From the NCBI GenBank assembly GCA_000435635.1, contig FR882139.1, positions 53,393 through 117,392 of the forward strand: DNA of 64,000 bases, in the 5' to 3' direction. Source of the stretch: Prevotella sp. CAG:1320 (lineage in GTDB: Bacteria; Bacteroidota; Bacteroidia; Bacteroidales; Bacteroidaceae). Numbering within the stretch: the stretch's first letter is position 1; each line of letters opens with the position of its first letter. Made by a program: the position numbers and the translations under genes. The notes beneath the pieces were generated by a model that saw only the letters and a program-made list of their open reading frames with translations, was not told the DNA's origin and searched no databases. Positions 53,982 through 64,000 of the stretch are shown one piece after another.

Positions 53982-54518
53982 TTACTTCTTTAATTCCGTG
54001 AGTATCTTGCGTAACTGAGTCTTCACGCTGGCATCAAAACGATAGGTGTCATATTCCAAGACGAATCCACCGATGATGTCAGGATCTACCTCCGCATTGA
54101 ACTCCACGGTACCACGAGTCTTGCTCTCCACCAATTTGCGCATCTTCTTCTCTGTGTCTGAAGATACAGACGTGGCGGTGACAAGCTTCCCACGGGTGAT
54201 GTTCTTCTGTTTACGGTAAAGTGTGATATATGAAGTTGCCATGAATTGCAGGATAGAGGCCCTGCCCTCCTTGAGCACCAACTCCAGAAAACGCTGGGTC
54301 AACTCGTTGGGCTTCTTGCCAACAGCCGTGAGCAGCACCTTGAGCTTGGTGTCTCGAGAGAGCATGGGGTTGTCTATCGTAAACCGCAGGTCAGGAACCT
54401 CGATGTAGCAACGCGAGAGCGTTTGCATGTCTCGATAGACCTGTTCCTCAGATTTCTGCTCCATGGCACCCTTGAGAAGCGCCCGGGCATATCTGATCGA
54501 TATGACACCTATATCCAT
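53982..54518 (-). CDS. atpH: ATP synthase delta subunit
   Basis: The stator subunit that joins F1 alpha to the b dimer has 178 aa. The N-terminal helical domain (SIRYARALLKGAMEQKSEEQ) and C-terminal VDPDIIGGFVLEYDTYRFDAS are typical. It starts 3 bp after atpF. Confidence 0.95.
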   Translation of the reverse strand: MDIGVISIRYARALLKGAMEQKSEEQVYRDMQTLSRCYIEVPDLRFTIDNPMLSRDTKLKVLLTAVGKKPNELTQRFLELVLKEGRASILQFMATSYITLYRKQKNITRGKLVTATSVSSDTEKKMRKLVESKTRGTVEFNAEVDPDIIGGFVLEYDTYRFDASVKTQLRKILTELKK

Positions 54519-54521
54519 AAG

Positions 54522-55034
54522 CTACTTACTCTTTTCTTTATTGTCAACAGAAACCTCATCCAGTAGTTTATCAATCAAATCCATCTGCTTGGAGTCTGAG
54601 GAAAGCTTCTTGCGTATCACTTTCTCAGCTATTTGCACACTCAGCTCTGCCACTTGGGCACGTATGTCACGAATGGCGTTTTGCTTCTCGGTCTCAATTT
54701 GAGCCTTGGCCTCATTGAGCAACCGGGAACCTTCTTCACGGGCTTTTTGCTGCGCCTTCTCCACAATGGCATCACGCGTCTCAGCGGCCTCTTTCAGGAT
54801 GACAGCTTGCTTCTCACGCGCCTCCTGCAGGATGGATTCACTTTCTCGTTGTATATTGGCTAGCTTCTCATTGGCCTCATGCGCCTTGCGCAGGCTTTCG
54901 TCAATGAAAGCCTTGCGGTCATTCACCATCTTGACAATAGCGGGGAAGCCCCACTTGCGCAAGATGAGAATGACGACGATGAAGACGAGCGTCATCCAGA
55001 ACAGCAAGCCACTATCGGGAATTAATAAATCCAT
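54522..55034 (-). CDS. atpF: ATP synthase b subunit
   Basis: The peripheral stalk subunit has 170 aa with one N-terminal TM helix (GLLFWMTLVFIVVILILRKW) and a long charged helix (residues 40-165, KAHEANEKLANIQRESESIL), a coiled coil that reaches to delta. Confidence 0.96.
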   Translation of the reverse strand: MDLLIPDSGLLFWMTLVFIVVILILRKWGFPAIVKMVNDRKAFIDESLRKAHEANEKLANIQRESESILQEAREKQAVILKEAAETRDAIVEKAQQKAREEGSRLLNEAKAQIETEKQNAIRDIRAQVAELSVQIAEKVIRKKLSSDSKQMDLIDKLLDEVSVDNKEKSK

Positions 55035-55069
55035 ACGTACTGGTTAAAGTTTTCGATTGTCACACAGGA

Positions 55070-56462
<1,393 letters not shown>

Positions 56463-56466
56463 GTCA

Positions 56467-56865
56467 TTACTTATTGTTAAGTCTTTTCTCAATGCCCGTG
56501 AAGTAGAGGCTGTCATAGAGCAACAACACAAGGTAAAACCCCACGAAGATGCCCGTAAACCATAGCACGGCCGTTTTCTCCCTTATCACCAACGCATAAA
56601 CCAAGAACACCAACAAGGCCGCCATCAATCGAAGGGCAGAACCTACCAAGTAGAACTTGGTGAGATTGGTGGGCGATGACTTGGCAACAGCCTTCCACGC
56701 GTATCCGTATGCCAAAGTAGCTACAAACGAGAAGATGACCGTTACGAGCAAAGCCTGGGTGATAGGCCAATACAATGCCGTGTCTCCAAGAAACTGCATC
56801 AGCAGCATCACCAGAAACGAAGCGGCCACCACAATCCAGAGTGCCTGCTGGAAATATCGCTTCAC
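56467..56865 (-). CDS. AtpI-like membrane protein in the ATP synthase operon
   Basis: The 132-aa protein has four TM segments (IVVAASFLVMLLMQFLG; ALLVTVIFSFVATLAYGYA; GSALRLMAALLVFLVYALVI; AVLWFTGIFVGFYLVLLLY). The GTG start overlaps the atpC stop (TAGTG). It lies where atpI-like genes occur and may help c-ring assembly or Mg2+ uptake; identity with AtpI is by position and topology only. Confidence 0.8.
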   Translation of the reverse strand: MKRYFQQALWIVVAASFLVMLLMQFLGDTALYWPITQALLVTVIFSFVATLAYGYAWKAVAKSSPTNLTKFYLVGSALRLMAALLVFLVYALVIREKTAVLWFTGIFVGFYLVLLLYDSLYFTGIEKRLNNK

Positions 56866-57104
56866 TACACCTCTACGCACACACACACCTCATTCTTCTT
56901 TACCTCAACGAAGCCTCCCGTGACCGCTAAACTTTCACGGCCTTCCTTGGTGGCATATTCCACAACACCTTTTTCCAAAGAGGAGATAATAGGAGCGTGG
57001 TCGTTGAGAATTTGGAATGAACCCAGCGTACCTGGCACCGTGACACTTTCCACCATGCCTTGGTACACGATTCTCTCAGGAGAAATGATCTTCAGCGTCA
57101 ACAT
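56865..57104 (-). CDS. atpC: ATP synthase epsilon subunit (short form)
   Basis: The 79-aa protein contains only the N-terminal beta-sandwich (LKIISPERIVYQGMVESVTV; GSFQILNDHAPIISSLEKG) and lacks the C-terminal helical hairpin that in other bacteria inhibits ATP hydrolysis. Inhibition by epsilon is therefore not expected. It is five bases after atpD. Confidence 0.94.
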   Translation of the reverse strand: MLTLKIISPERIVYQGMVESVTVPGTLGSFQILNDHAPIISSLEKGVVEYATKEGRESLAVTGGFVEVKKNEVCVCVEV

Positions 57105-57109
57105 AGGCG

Positions 57110-58648
<1,539 letters not shown>

Positions 58649-58704
58649 TTAGTTGTTTTCGTAATAGATATTAATATAGTATCTTCTATAGTCTTCGTTG
58701 AGGG

Positions 58705-58736
58705 CAAAAGTAATCATTAATTTCGTAAACTCAAAA
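58705..58736 (-). promoter_or_regulatory. ATP synthase operon promoter
   Basis: On the minus strand TTTTG, 19 nt, TACTTTTG match the consensus; the atpD start is about 69 bp downstream. Confidence 0.8.
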
Positions 58737-58830
58737 TATAGTTTCAGTTTTCTTTGGAGTTTTGACTTTTTTTTAATAGATATAATCCCACTTTAGACTA
58801 CAATTAGATATCTATACATTGCTTAACGCA

Positions 58831-59808
58831 TCAAATGCTCAATTCGTCGAGTACCTTGATGAGTTTGCGATCAAATGGTTTGTCTGAGCGGATAGCCTCA
58901 GACAGCGGAACATAGACCACTTCGTTATTTCGCACTCCCACCATGATGTTGCGTTGTCCCTGTATAATAGCCTCCACAGCACCAACTCCTGTTCTTGACG
59001 CAAGAATGCGATCACGAGCAGTTGGACGGCCTCCACGTTGCAGATGGCCAAGGATTGAGACACGCACGTCAAACTCAGGGAATTCCTTACGTACACGGTC
59101 CGCATAGTAAAGCGCGCCACACTTGGGACTCTCAGACACAATAACAATACAGCTCTTCTTCGACTTACGGATTCCTCGTGCCATGAATTGCGCCAATTGG
59201 TCCACGTCAGTAGAGTCCTCTGGGATAATGGCTGCTTCCGCACCGGAAGCGATAGCGCTGTTTTGCGCCAAGAAACCAGCGTCTCTTCCCATCACCTCCA
59301 CAAAGAAGATGCGTTCATGGCTTTGCGCGGTATCACGGATGCGGTCCACACACTCCACAATTGTATTCATCGTGGTGTCATAACCAATGGTGTTATCCGT
59401 TCCATAAAGGTCATTGTCAATGGTGCCTGGCAATCCGATGCAGCAGACATCATAGTCGCGGGCAAAATTCATAGCGCCTGTCAATGAGCCATTACCACCG
59501 ATAACTATCAATGCGTCTATCTCTTCTTTCTTCAAAACCTCATAAGCTTTCTCCCTGCCCTCCTCGGTCATGAACTCCTTTGAGCGGGCTGTCTTCAATA
59601 TCGTACCGCCCGTACCGATGATGCCACTTACATTCTCGGTGGAGAAAGTCTTGATTTCATCGTTTATCAAGCCGTCATAACCACGATAGATGCCCTTGAT
59701 ATTAAAACCGTTATAGATACCGGCGCGTGTCACGGCACGTATCGCCGCGTTCATTCCAGGCGCGTCACCGCCCGATGTCATCACTCCAATCGTCTTAATC
59801 TTCACCAT
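58831..59808 (-). CDS. pfkA: ATP-dependent 6-phosphofructokinase
   Basis: The enzyme phosphorylates fructose 6-phosphate in glycolysis. It is 325 aa, with [16 protein letters not shown], the catalytic [15 protein letters not shown] and [12 protein letters not shown]. The [11 protein letters not shown] motif has Gly where PPi-dependent enzymes carry Asp, so ATP is the likely donor. It follows the antiporter gene after a 49-bp AT-rich spacer. Confidence 0.96.
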   Translation of the reverse strand: MVKIKTIGVMTSGGDAPGMNAAIRAVTRAGIYNGFNIKGIYRGYDGLINDEIKTFSTENVSGIIGTGGTILKTARSKEFMTEEGREKAYEVLKKEEIDALIVIGGNGSLTGAMNFARDYDVCCIGLPGTIDNDLYGTDNTIGYDTTMNTIVECVDRIRDTAQSHERIFFVEVMGRDAGFLAQNSAIASGAEAAIIPEDSTDVDQLAQFMARGIRKSKKSCIVIVSESPKCGALYYADRVRKEFPEFDVRVSILGHLQRGGRPTARDRILASRTGVGAVEAIIQGQRNIMVGVRNNEVVYVPLSEAIRSDKPFDRKLIKVLDELSI

Positions 59809-59857
59809 ACCTTATATATATATTAATAATGTATACTTATGTCTATTATATCGCAAA

Positions 59858-61252
59858 TCAATATGACACGATAAGCCACAAGACCAATAATCCCATCAAT
59901 GAGCCAACCAAAGCTTTCCAGCCCACGTTGCGGAAATACCAGCCCACATGCATGCGCTCCATTTTCATCAAGGCGAAACCGCTGATAGAACCTATGGTAA
60001 GCACGTTACCGCCTGCTACCACAATATAGGCTATCAACTTCCAGTATGCTCCGTTTTGCAAGAAATTAGCTTGCCATACGCTGGGCATTCCCGCATAGAT
60101 GTCCACAGGTTGCGGCATGGAGAAGAAAGCGGTGGCTACAGCGAAGTTGTCTACCACAGTGCTCACGACACCAGCCACAAGCCCCAATAACCAAATATTA
60201 TGGATTTCCTTCTCAATAAAATTCCAGCACACATCAATAGCCCCAGTCTCCTTTACCACGCCCACCGCAAGCATCATACCCAACACGAAGAGTATCATCT
60301 GGATGACGCCATATTGCAATGCCCGCGGCATACGACGTTGTATCATCTCCTCTGTTTTCATCAGCTTACGATTAAACGCCTCGTTGACAATCCAAAGCAC
60401 CGCCAATACACAAAGAGCACCTAGGAAAGGACTCAACTGGGTGATGTTATGGAAAGTGGGAATAAACCACAAACCGCCGATACCCACCAAGAGCATCAAC
60501 AGACGTTGCCATACATTCAAGCGGGTATCGTCTCCTCTGTAGGGCATCACGATCCATTCCGTTTCCACCCTCTCTGGAAGCATGCGACCAATCCACCATG
60601 TTGGCAACAGCCATGAGATAAGACAAGGCACCAAGAGCGTCATGGAGTAATCGGTAGCCGTCACTAATCCATCATTCCATAGCAACAAACCTTCTGGATT
60701 ACCTATTACAGTCAACATTCCGCCACAATTGGCGGCCAGCAAGATGGCCGAACCGAATATCATGCGCTGCCTGCGTGAGGGTATCACCTTGTGCATGATA
60801 ACCAACATCATGGTAGTAGTGGTAAGATTGTCCAAGTTAGCGGAAATGACAAACGTGGACAACGACAACATCCATAGCATCCTTTGGCTATTGCGGGTAC
60901 GAAGCAATTGCCTGACGAAATCGAAGCAACCATTGTTGTTGAGTATCTCCACGATGGTCATGGTCGCCAAAAGGAAGAGCACTATCCCACAGGCTTTCCC
61001 CACATAAGGAAGGAAAATATTGCCAGCGATATATTCCTTGACCACTTGGGAGGGATTGGCATATTGGCTATATATTTCCTGATGCACTTCAGGATAGCGT
61101 GCCAACACAAAGTCGGAGCCATAACACACGTACAGTACCCATCCCACAGCCGCGGCGAATATGGCTACCGCAGCCTTGTTGACGTTGGTGAGCTGCTCAG
61201 TGGCCATGAGCAAGTACGCCAAAAGTATAATGGAGACAATTACTAATGTCAT
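59858..61252 (-). CDS. NhaD-type Na+/H+ antiporter
   Basis: This 464-aa inner-membrane protein of the ArsB/NhaD permease group has about twelve TM segments. Landmarks are STFVISANLDNLTTTTMMLV, AANCGGMLTVIGNP and GVVSTVVDNFAVATAFFSM, which recall NhaD antiporters. It would keep sodium low in the cytoplasm. An SLC13-type anion permease is the alternative. Confidence 0.88.
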   Translation of the reverse strand: MTLVIVSIILLAYLLMATEQLTNVNKAAVAIFAAAVGWVLYVCYGSDFVLARYPEVHQEIYSQYANPSQVVKEYIAGNIFLPYVGKACGIVLFLLATMTIVEILNNNGCFDFVRQLLRTRNSQRMLWMLSLSTFVISANLDNLTTTTMMLVIMHKVIPSRRQRMIFGSAILLAANCGGMLTVIGNPEGLLLWNDGLVTATDYSMTLLVPCLISWLLPTWWIGRMLPERVETEWIVMPYRGDDTRLNVWQRLLMLLVGIGGLWFIPTFHNITQLSPFLGALCVLAVLWIVNEAFNRKLMKTEEMIQRRMPRALQYGVIQMILFVLGMMLAVGVVKETGAIDVCWNFIEKEIHNIWLLGLVAGVVSTVVDNFAVATAFFSMPQPVDIYAGMPSVWQANFLQNGAYWKLIAYIVVAGGNVLTIGSISGFALMKMERMHVGWYFRNVGWKALVGSLMGLLVLWLIVSY

Positions 61253-61343
61253 AAGCGAAATTTCACTACTTCTGCAGGTTAACTCGGCAAGACAATCATG
61301 AAAGACGTGTTTTCAGATTAGCTTGTAGGGTTTATCTTATCTG

Positions 61344-61351
61344 CAAAGATA
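61344..61351 (-). promoter_or_regulatory. -7 element upstream of the antiporter gene
   Basis: TATCTTTG on the minus strand lies in a small CTTATC/GATAAG dyad, about 92 bp before the start codon. Confidence 0.45.
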
Positions 61352-61460
61352 AGTATTTTTCCAATACGACATCACAAAATGACGGATTTTTTTCACAGGT
61401 TTAACGATTTAACATCCATAAACCCTCATTGTCATCTGTTTGTAACGCACACAAAGGCAC

Positions 61461-62438
61461 TTACCTCCGTAATATATGGCGTAAAGTGAAATACATTTCC
61501 TCTTGCAATCGAAATAAAAACCAGCTGTGATGGAAAGGGATATAACCAAACTTCCGCTTGATGGCTCGACGCAGCAGCCCTGGTTCTATACTAGCCCAAG
61601 CCTGCTTGACCAAGGATAAGGCATGGTGGCATTCCTTGGATGAAAAGTGCTTGCGATGGTGATAGTATAACTTATACATGCCTATCACGTTCAACCACGT
61701 GAGGTTCTCGTGTTGCCGCAAAACATCATGGCCAACATTCTCTTTCAAGAGGAAATGTTTCAGCCATTGGTCTGCCAACAAGATGTCAAACCGACTGATA
61801 CTTATAGCGTGCGTAACGGACTGTAAATGTTGGCGATAGTAATATTTCGCTCTACTGGTTCTTACGTTACGGGAATGAATATAGTGTATCCTCGTGGTAA
61901 TCTCGTCTCCATAAGTTCCCATGGCCACTTCGTAAGGATATGCCTTATGCAATGAAGTCCTCACCGCGTATACTCCATGGATTTCCCAAGCAAGGCTCTT
62001 CTCAAAGGCTTCCTTTCCCGTCATCACCTCAAATGCCACCATGGGATAAGGCCAGCTCCCTCTTTCATCCGACAGATAGAGGTCAAACAATACGCAGTCT
62101 GTTTGTGGGTAAGAAGAAAACACTTTACCTATCTCTTCCATGGCGTTGGGAGCTATCCAATCATCACAGTCCACAAAGCACACGTACTTCCCAGTCGCCA
62201 ATCGCAATCCCCTATTGCGTGCCGCAGCTACACCTACATTGGTTTCAAGGGACAACACCTGCACCCTAGAGTCTTTAGCGGCATATTCCCTTAAAATATC
62301 CAAAGAATGATCCATGGAAGCGTCATCCACGCAGATGACCTGCAAGTCCTTCATGGTCTGCTCCAAAATGCTGTCAAGACATTGACGCAGATATCGCTCC
62401 CCGTTATAGACGGCAACAAGAATGGATATGTTAGTCAT
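61461..62438 (-). CDS. GT2-family glycosyltransferase
   Basis: The 325-aa protein has a GT-A fold: ISILVAVYNGERYLRQCLDS at the N-terminus, VDDASMDHSLDILRE and a DxD-type site in CFVDCDDW. The C-terminal 100 residues are helical and basic. It probably adds a sugar to a surface polysaccharide intermediate at the inner face of the cytoplasmic membrane. Its start overlaps the flippase gene by eight bases. Confidence 0.92.
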   Translation of the reverse strand: MTNISILVAVYNGERYLRQCLDSILEQTMKDLQVICVDDASMDHSLDILREYAAKDSRVQVLSLETNVGVAAARNRGLRLATGKYVCFVDCDDWIAPNAMEEIGKVFSSYPQTDCVLFDLYLSDERGSWPYPMVAFEVMTGKEAFEKSLAWEIHGVYAVRTSLHKAYPYEVAMGTYGDEITTRIHYIHSRNVRTSRAKYYYRQHLQSVTHAISISRFDILLADQWLKHFLLKENVGHDVLRQHENLTWLNVIGMYKLYYHHRKHFSSKECHHALSLVKQAWASIEPGLLRRAIKRKFGYIPFHHSWFLFRLQEEMYFTLRHILRR

Positions 62439-63924
62439 GACGTCTCCTTGTCAAAGTAGATTTTATGAACTGCCGCAAAGGAATCTTGTTACGCAAAGTG
62501 CACAAGGATACCGCTATGCACGCCAAGACCAGGACGCAGCCCGTTAACCAATAACGCCAACCTTCCAGCGACAAAGCGCACATACATATAAATATGCCCA
62601 GCAGAAGCTGGCAGGTGGCAGAACGTATGGTGGATAGAGATATGGCAAAATGATACACCACGCAGACATAACACAAAGCCACCAACAGGTTGATAACCGA
62701 AACCAGCAGCCAAGCAATACCTGCCCCCATGAGTTCACCATAATAAAAACCAAGCGTAACACCTATCAACACCATCAAATCACAAATCACCTCCAACAGC
62801 AAATACCCCCTGGCATTGCCACGGGCCAAATTGATATACTCCACAGGAAGAGTCAAGGCACGAAAATACATGGCCAATAGCAAGAGGCGCAGTGTGTCCA
62901 CAACGGGCAAAAACTTGGGGCTGAACAAAAGAGTCAGCAGGAAAGGCGCGAACAAGATAAAGACGGACAATAAAGGCGCCGCTAATAATATCGTGATTTC
63001 CATTTGTTTATTCACGGTATTATATAGTTCTTCTCCCACTTCTGAAATGGTGGAGAGGCGAGGGAAATAATCCGTCTCCATGGCAGAGAAAACCATACCG
63101 GCGTATACCATTGCCATCATGTAAGCTACATTGTAAAGACCTACCATCTCCAAGTTACCCTGTGTATTCATGAAGGCACGAATGGCAAACTCCGCGCCAC
63201 TGCCCATAAACCCCGCCAGCATAAATGAGATACCTAAGCGTAACATTCCCTTCCCCGAGGCTAATAGCTCTTTGTTGAAAGAGAATTTATAGGGAAACAA
63301 GCGAAAAGAGACGTGCGCAGTGAGCAACATCTGCGCCAACGCAACCAGCAGCAAAGAGGGCACAATGCCAGCTTCTCCCCATATATATAATAATGGTATG
63401 GAAATAACCAAGGCCGCGAAAACCCCGTAAATGGAAATCCTGGCCAACTGGCGTAATTGATGAGTGCCTTTCAATACAGCCAGTTCCCCTGTCGTAATGG
63501 CGGTCATGGCCACCACGGGAGCCAACAAGGCAAAATGCAAAGTGTGGCTTCCCCAATCGAAGGACAAGCTATTCAATAATGGACTGGCAACAAGGCAAAC
63601 CATGAAACCCAGAATGGCGGTCAATAAACTCCAGGAACGTACCACACGAAGACTATGGCGCAACCTGGCGATGTCTTCCGTGCCATAAGCCTCGGAAGTC
63701 TCCCTGGTAGCCGTGGCGGAAAGTCCCATGTTCGTGGTATCTGAAACAAAGCGAACGCCAGTGTTAAAGATAGACATCAGTCCCATGCCCGCTGGCCCTA
63801 GCAGCAAAGCCACCAGCTTGTTGCGCACCAAGCCGACAAGGACGCTCAAGGCTTGTACGCCGCCAAAAACGCCCGCGTATTTCAAGATATGGCCATAACT
63901 ATTGTCTTTTTCGCGATTTTTCAT
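62431..63924 (-). CDS. Wzx-like polysaccharide flippase
   Basis: This 497-aa protein of the MVF/oligosaccharide flippase group has about fourteen TM segments (NKLVALLLGPAGMGLMSIFN; GLYNVAYMMAMVYAGMVFSA). It would move undecaprenyl-linked glycans across the inner membrane for a surface polysaccharide. With the overlapping GT2 gene it may be the start of a larger cluster beyond this window; no wzy or initiating transferase is seen here. Confidence 0.92.
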   Translation of the reverse strand: MKNREKDNSYGHILKYAGVFGGVQALSVLVGLVRNKLVALLLGPAGMGLMSIFNTGVRFVSDTTNMGLSATATRETSEAYGTEDIARLRHSLRVVRSWSLLTAILGFMVCLVASPLLNSLSFDWGSHTLHFALLAPVVAMTAITTGELAVLKGTHQLRQLARISIYGVFAALVISIPLLYIWGEAGIVPSLLLVALAQMLLTAHVSFRLFPYKFSFNKELLASGKGMLRLGISFMLAGFMGSGAEFAIRAFMNTQGNLEMVGLYNVAYMMAMVYAGMVFSAMETDYFPRLSTISEVGEELYNTVNKQMEITILLAAPLLSVFILFAPFLLTLLFSPKFLPVVDTLRLLLLAMYFRALTLPVEYINLARGNARGYLLLEVICDLMVLIGVTLGFYYGELMGAGIAWLLVSVINLLVALCYVCVVYHFAISLSTIRSATCQLLLGIFICMCALSLEGWRYWLTGCVLVLACIAVSLCTLRNKIPLRQFIKSTLTRRRHD

Positions 63925-64000
63925 TGTTATACATAAACGAGTTCCCTTGGTTTTTATTATCTTTGTGTCGAGAAATTACGAAAAAGGTCTAAGTGATTGA

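Noticed and set aside
63958..63965. TATCTTTG as a plus-strand promoter for a gene beyond the window
   Set aside because: It has no -33 element and no downstream gene within the window, so it cannot be supported.

Overview
The window looks like chromosomal DNA from a Bacteroidales bacterium, most likely Prevotellaceae (a Prevotella/Segatella-like genus). The grounds are: Bacteroidota promoters (TTTG, 19-21 nt, TAnnTTTG) in front of several genes; almost no Shine-Dalgarno sequences; an atpD-C-I-B-E-F-H-A-G ATP synthase operon; an arabinose operon of the B. thetaiotaomicron type with a Nudix-family AraR; and DUF1573, SGLT-type symporter and GH115/GH51 genes. The species was not determined. No insertion sequence, prophage, cas gene or rRNA operon was seen.

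Layout. 1-6 kb: end of a uronate-type reductase gene, mrp, an internally deleted GH115-like protein, a MATE exporter and proC. 6.7-18.5 kb: arabinose operon galM-SGLT-araR-araD-araA-araB-GH51-tkt-rpiB, which covers arabinose release, uptake, isomerisation, phosphorylation and entry into the pentose phosphate pathway. 19.1-24 kb: export operon tolC-hlyD and two ABC-2 permeases without an ATPase. 24.6-28.6 kb (minus): gyrA and a TPR protein. 28.8-31.4 kb: clpC behind a sigma-54-type promoter. 31.5 kb: tRNA-Thr and tRNA-Gly. 32-34.7 kb (minus): two small conserved proteins and aspS. 34.8-36 kb: DUF1573 protein coupled to an EFR1 ferredoxin. 37-44.2 kb (minus): leucine operon leuA-leuC-leuD-leuA2-leuB-TPR behind a leader-peptide attenuator. 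44.3-46.2 kb (minus): folK-dnaB. 46.3-51.2 kb: glucosaminidase with LysM, M64 peptidase, TPR protein and a large lipoprotein. 51.4-58.6 kb (minus): the ATP synthase operon. 58.8-61.3 kb (minus): pfkA and a NhaD-like antiporter. 61.5-63.9 kb (minus): GT2 glycosyltransferase and Wzx-like flippase.

The most unusual signal is non-coding. Eight intergenic arrays consist of 3-5 imperfect tandem units with a period of exactly 22 bp. Most have a palindromic or near-palindromic core, but the core sequence differs between arrays. All six gaps longer than about 300 bp hold at least one array. Two arrays (6.2 kb and 24.1 kb) share a core and lie inside a composite element with the same flanking modules. 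Two others (31.8 kb and 49.2 kb) share a second core. A two-copy 22-bp duplication also covers a -7 promoter element at 1.57 kb. A constant period with unrelated sequences suggests a mechanism that measures length rather than sequence. I know of no description of such a family, but no search could be run.

Other points of note: the leucine leader peptide and attenuator; the loss of most catalytic residues in the GH115-like protein; a terminator that runs directly into a start codon; and -7 elements placed so close to start codons that the transcripts would be leaderless or the starts lie further downstream.
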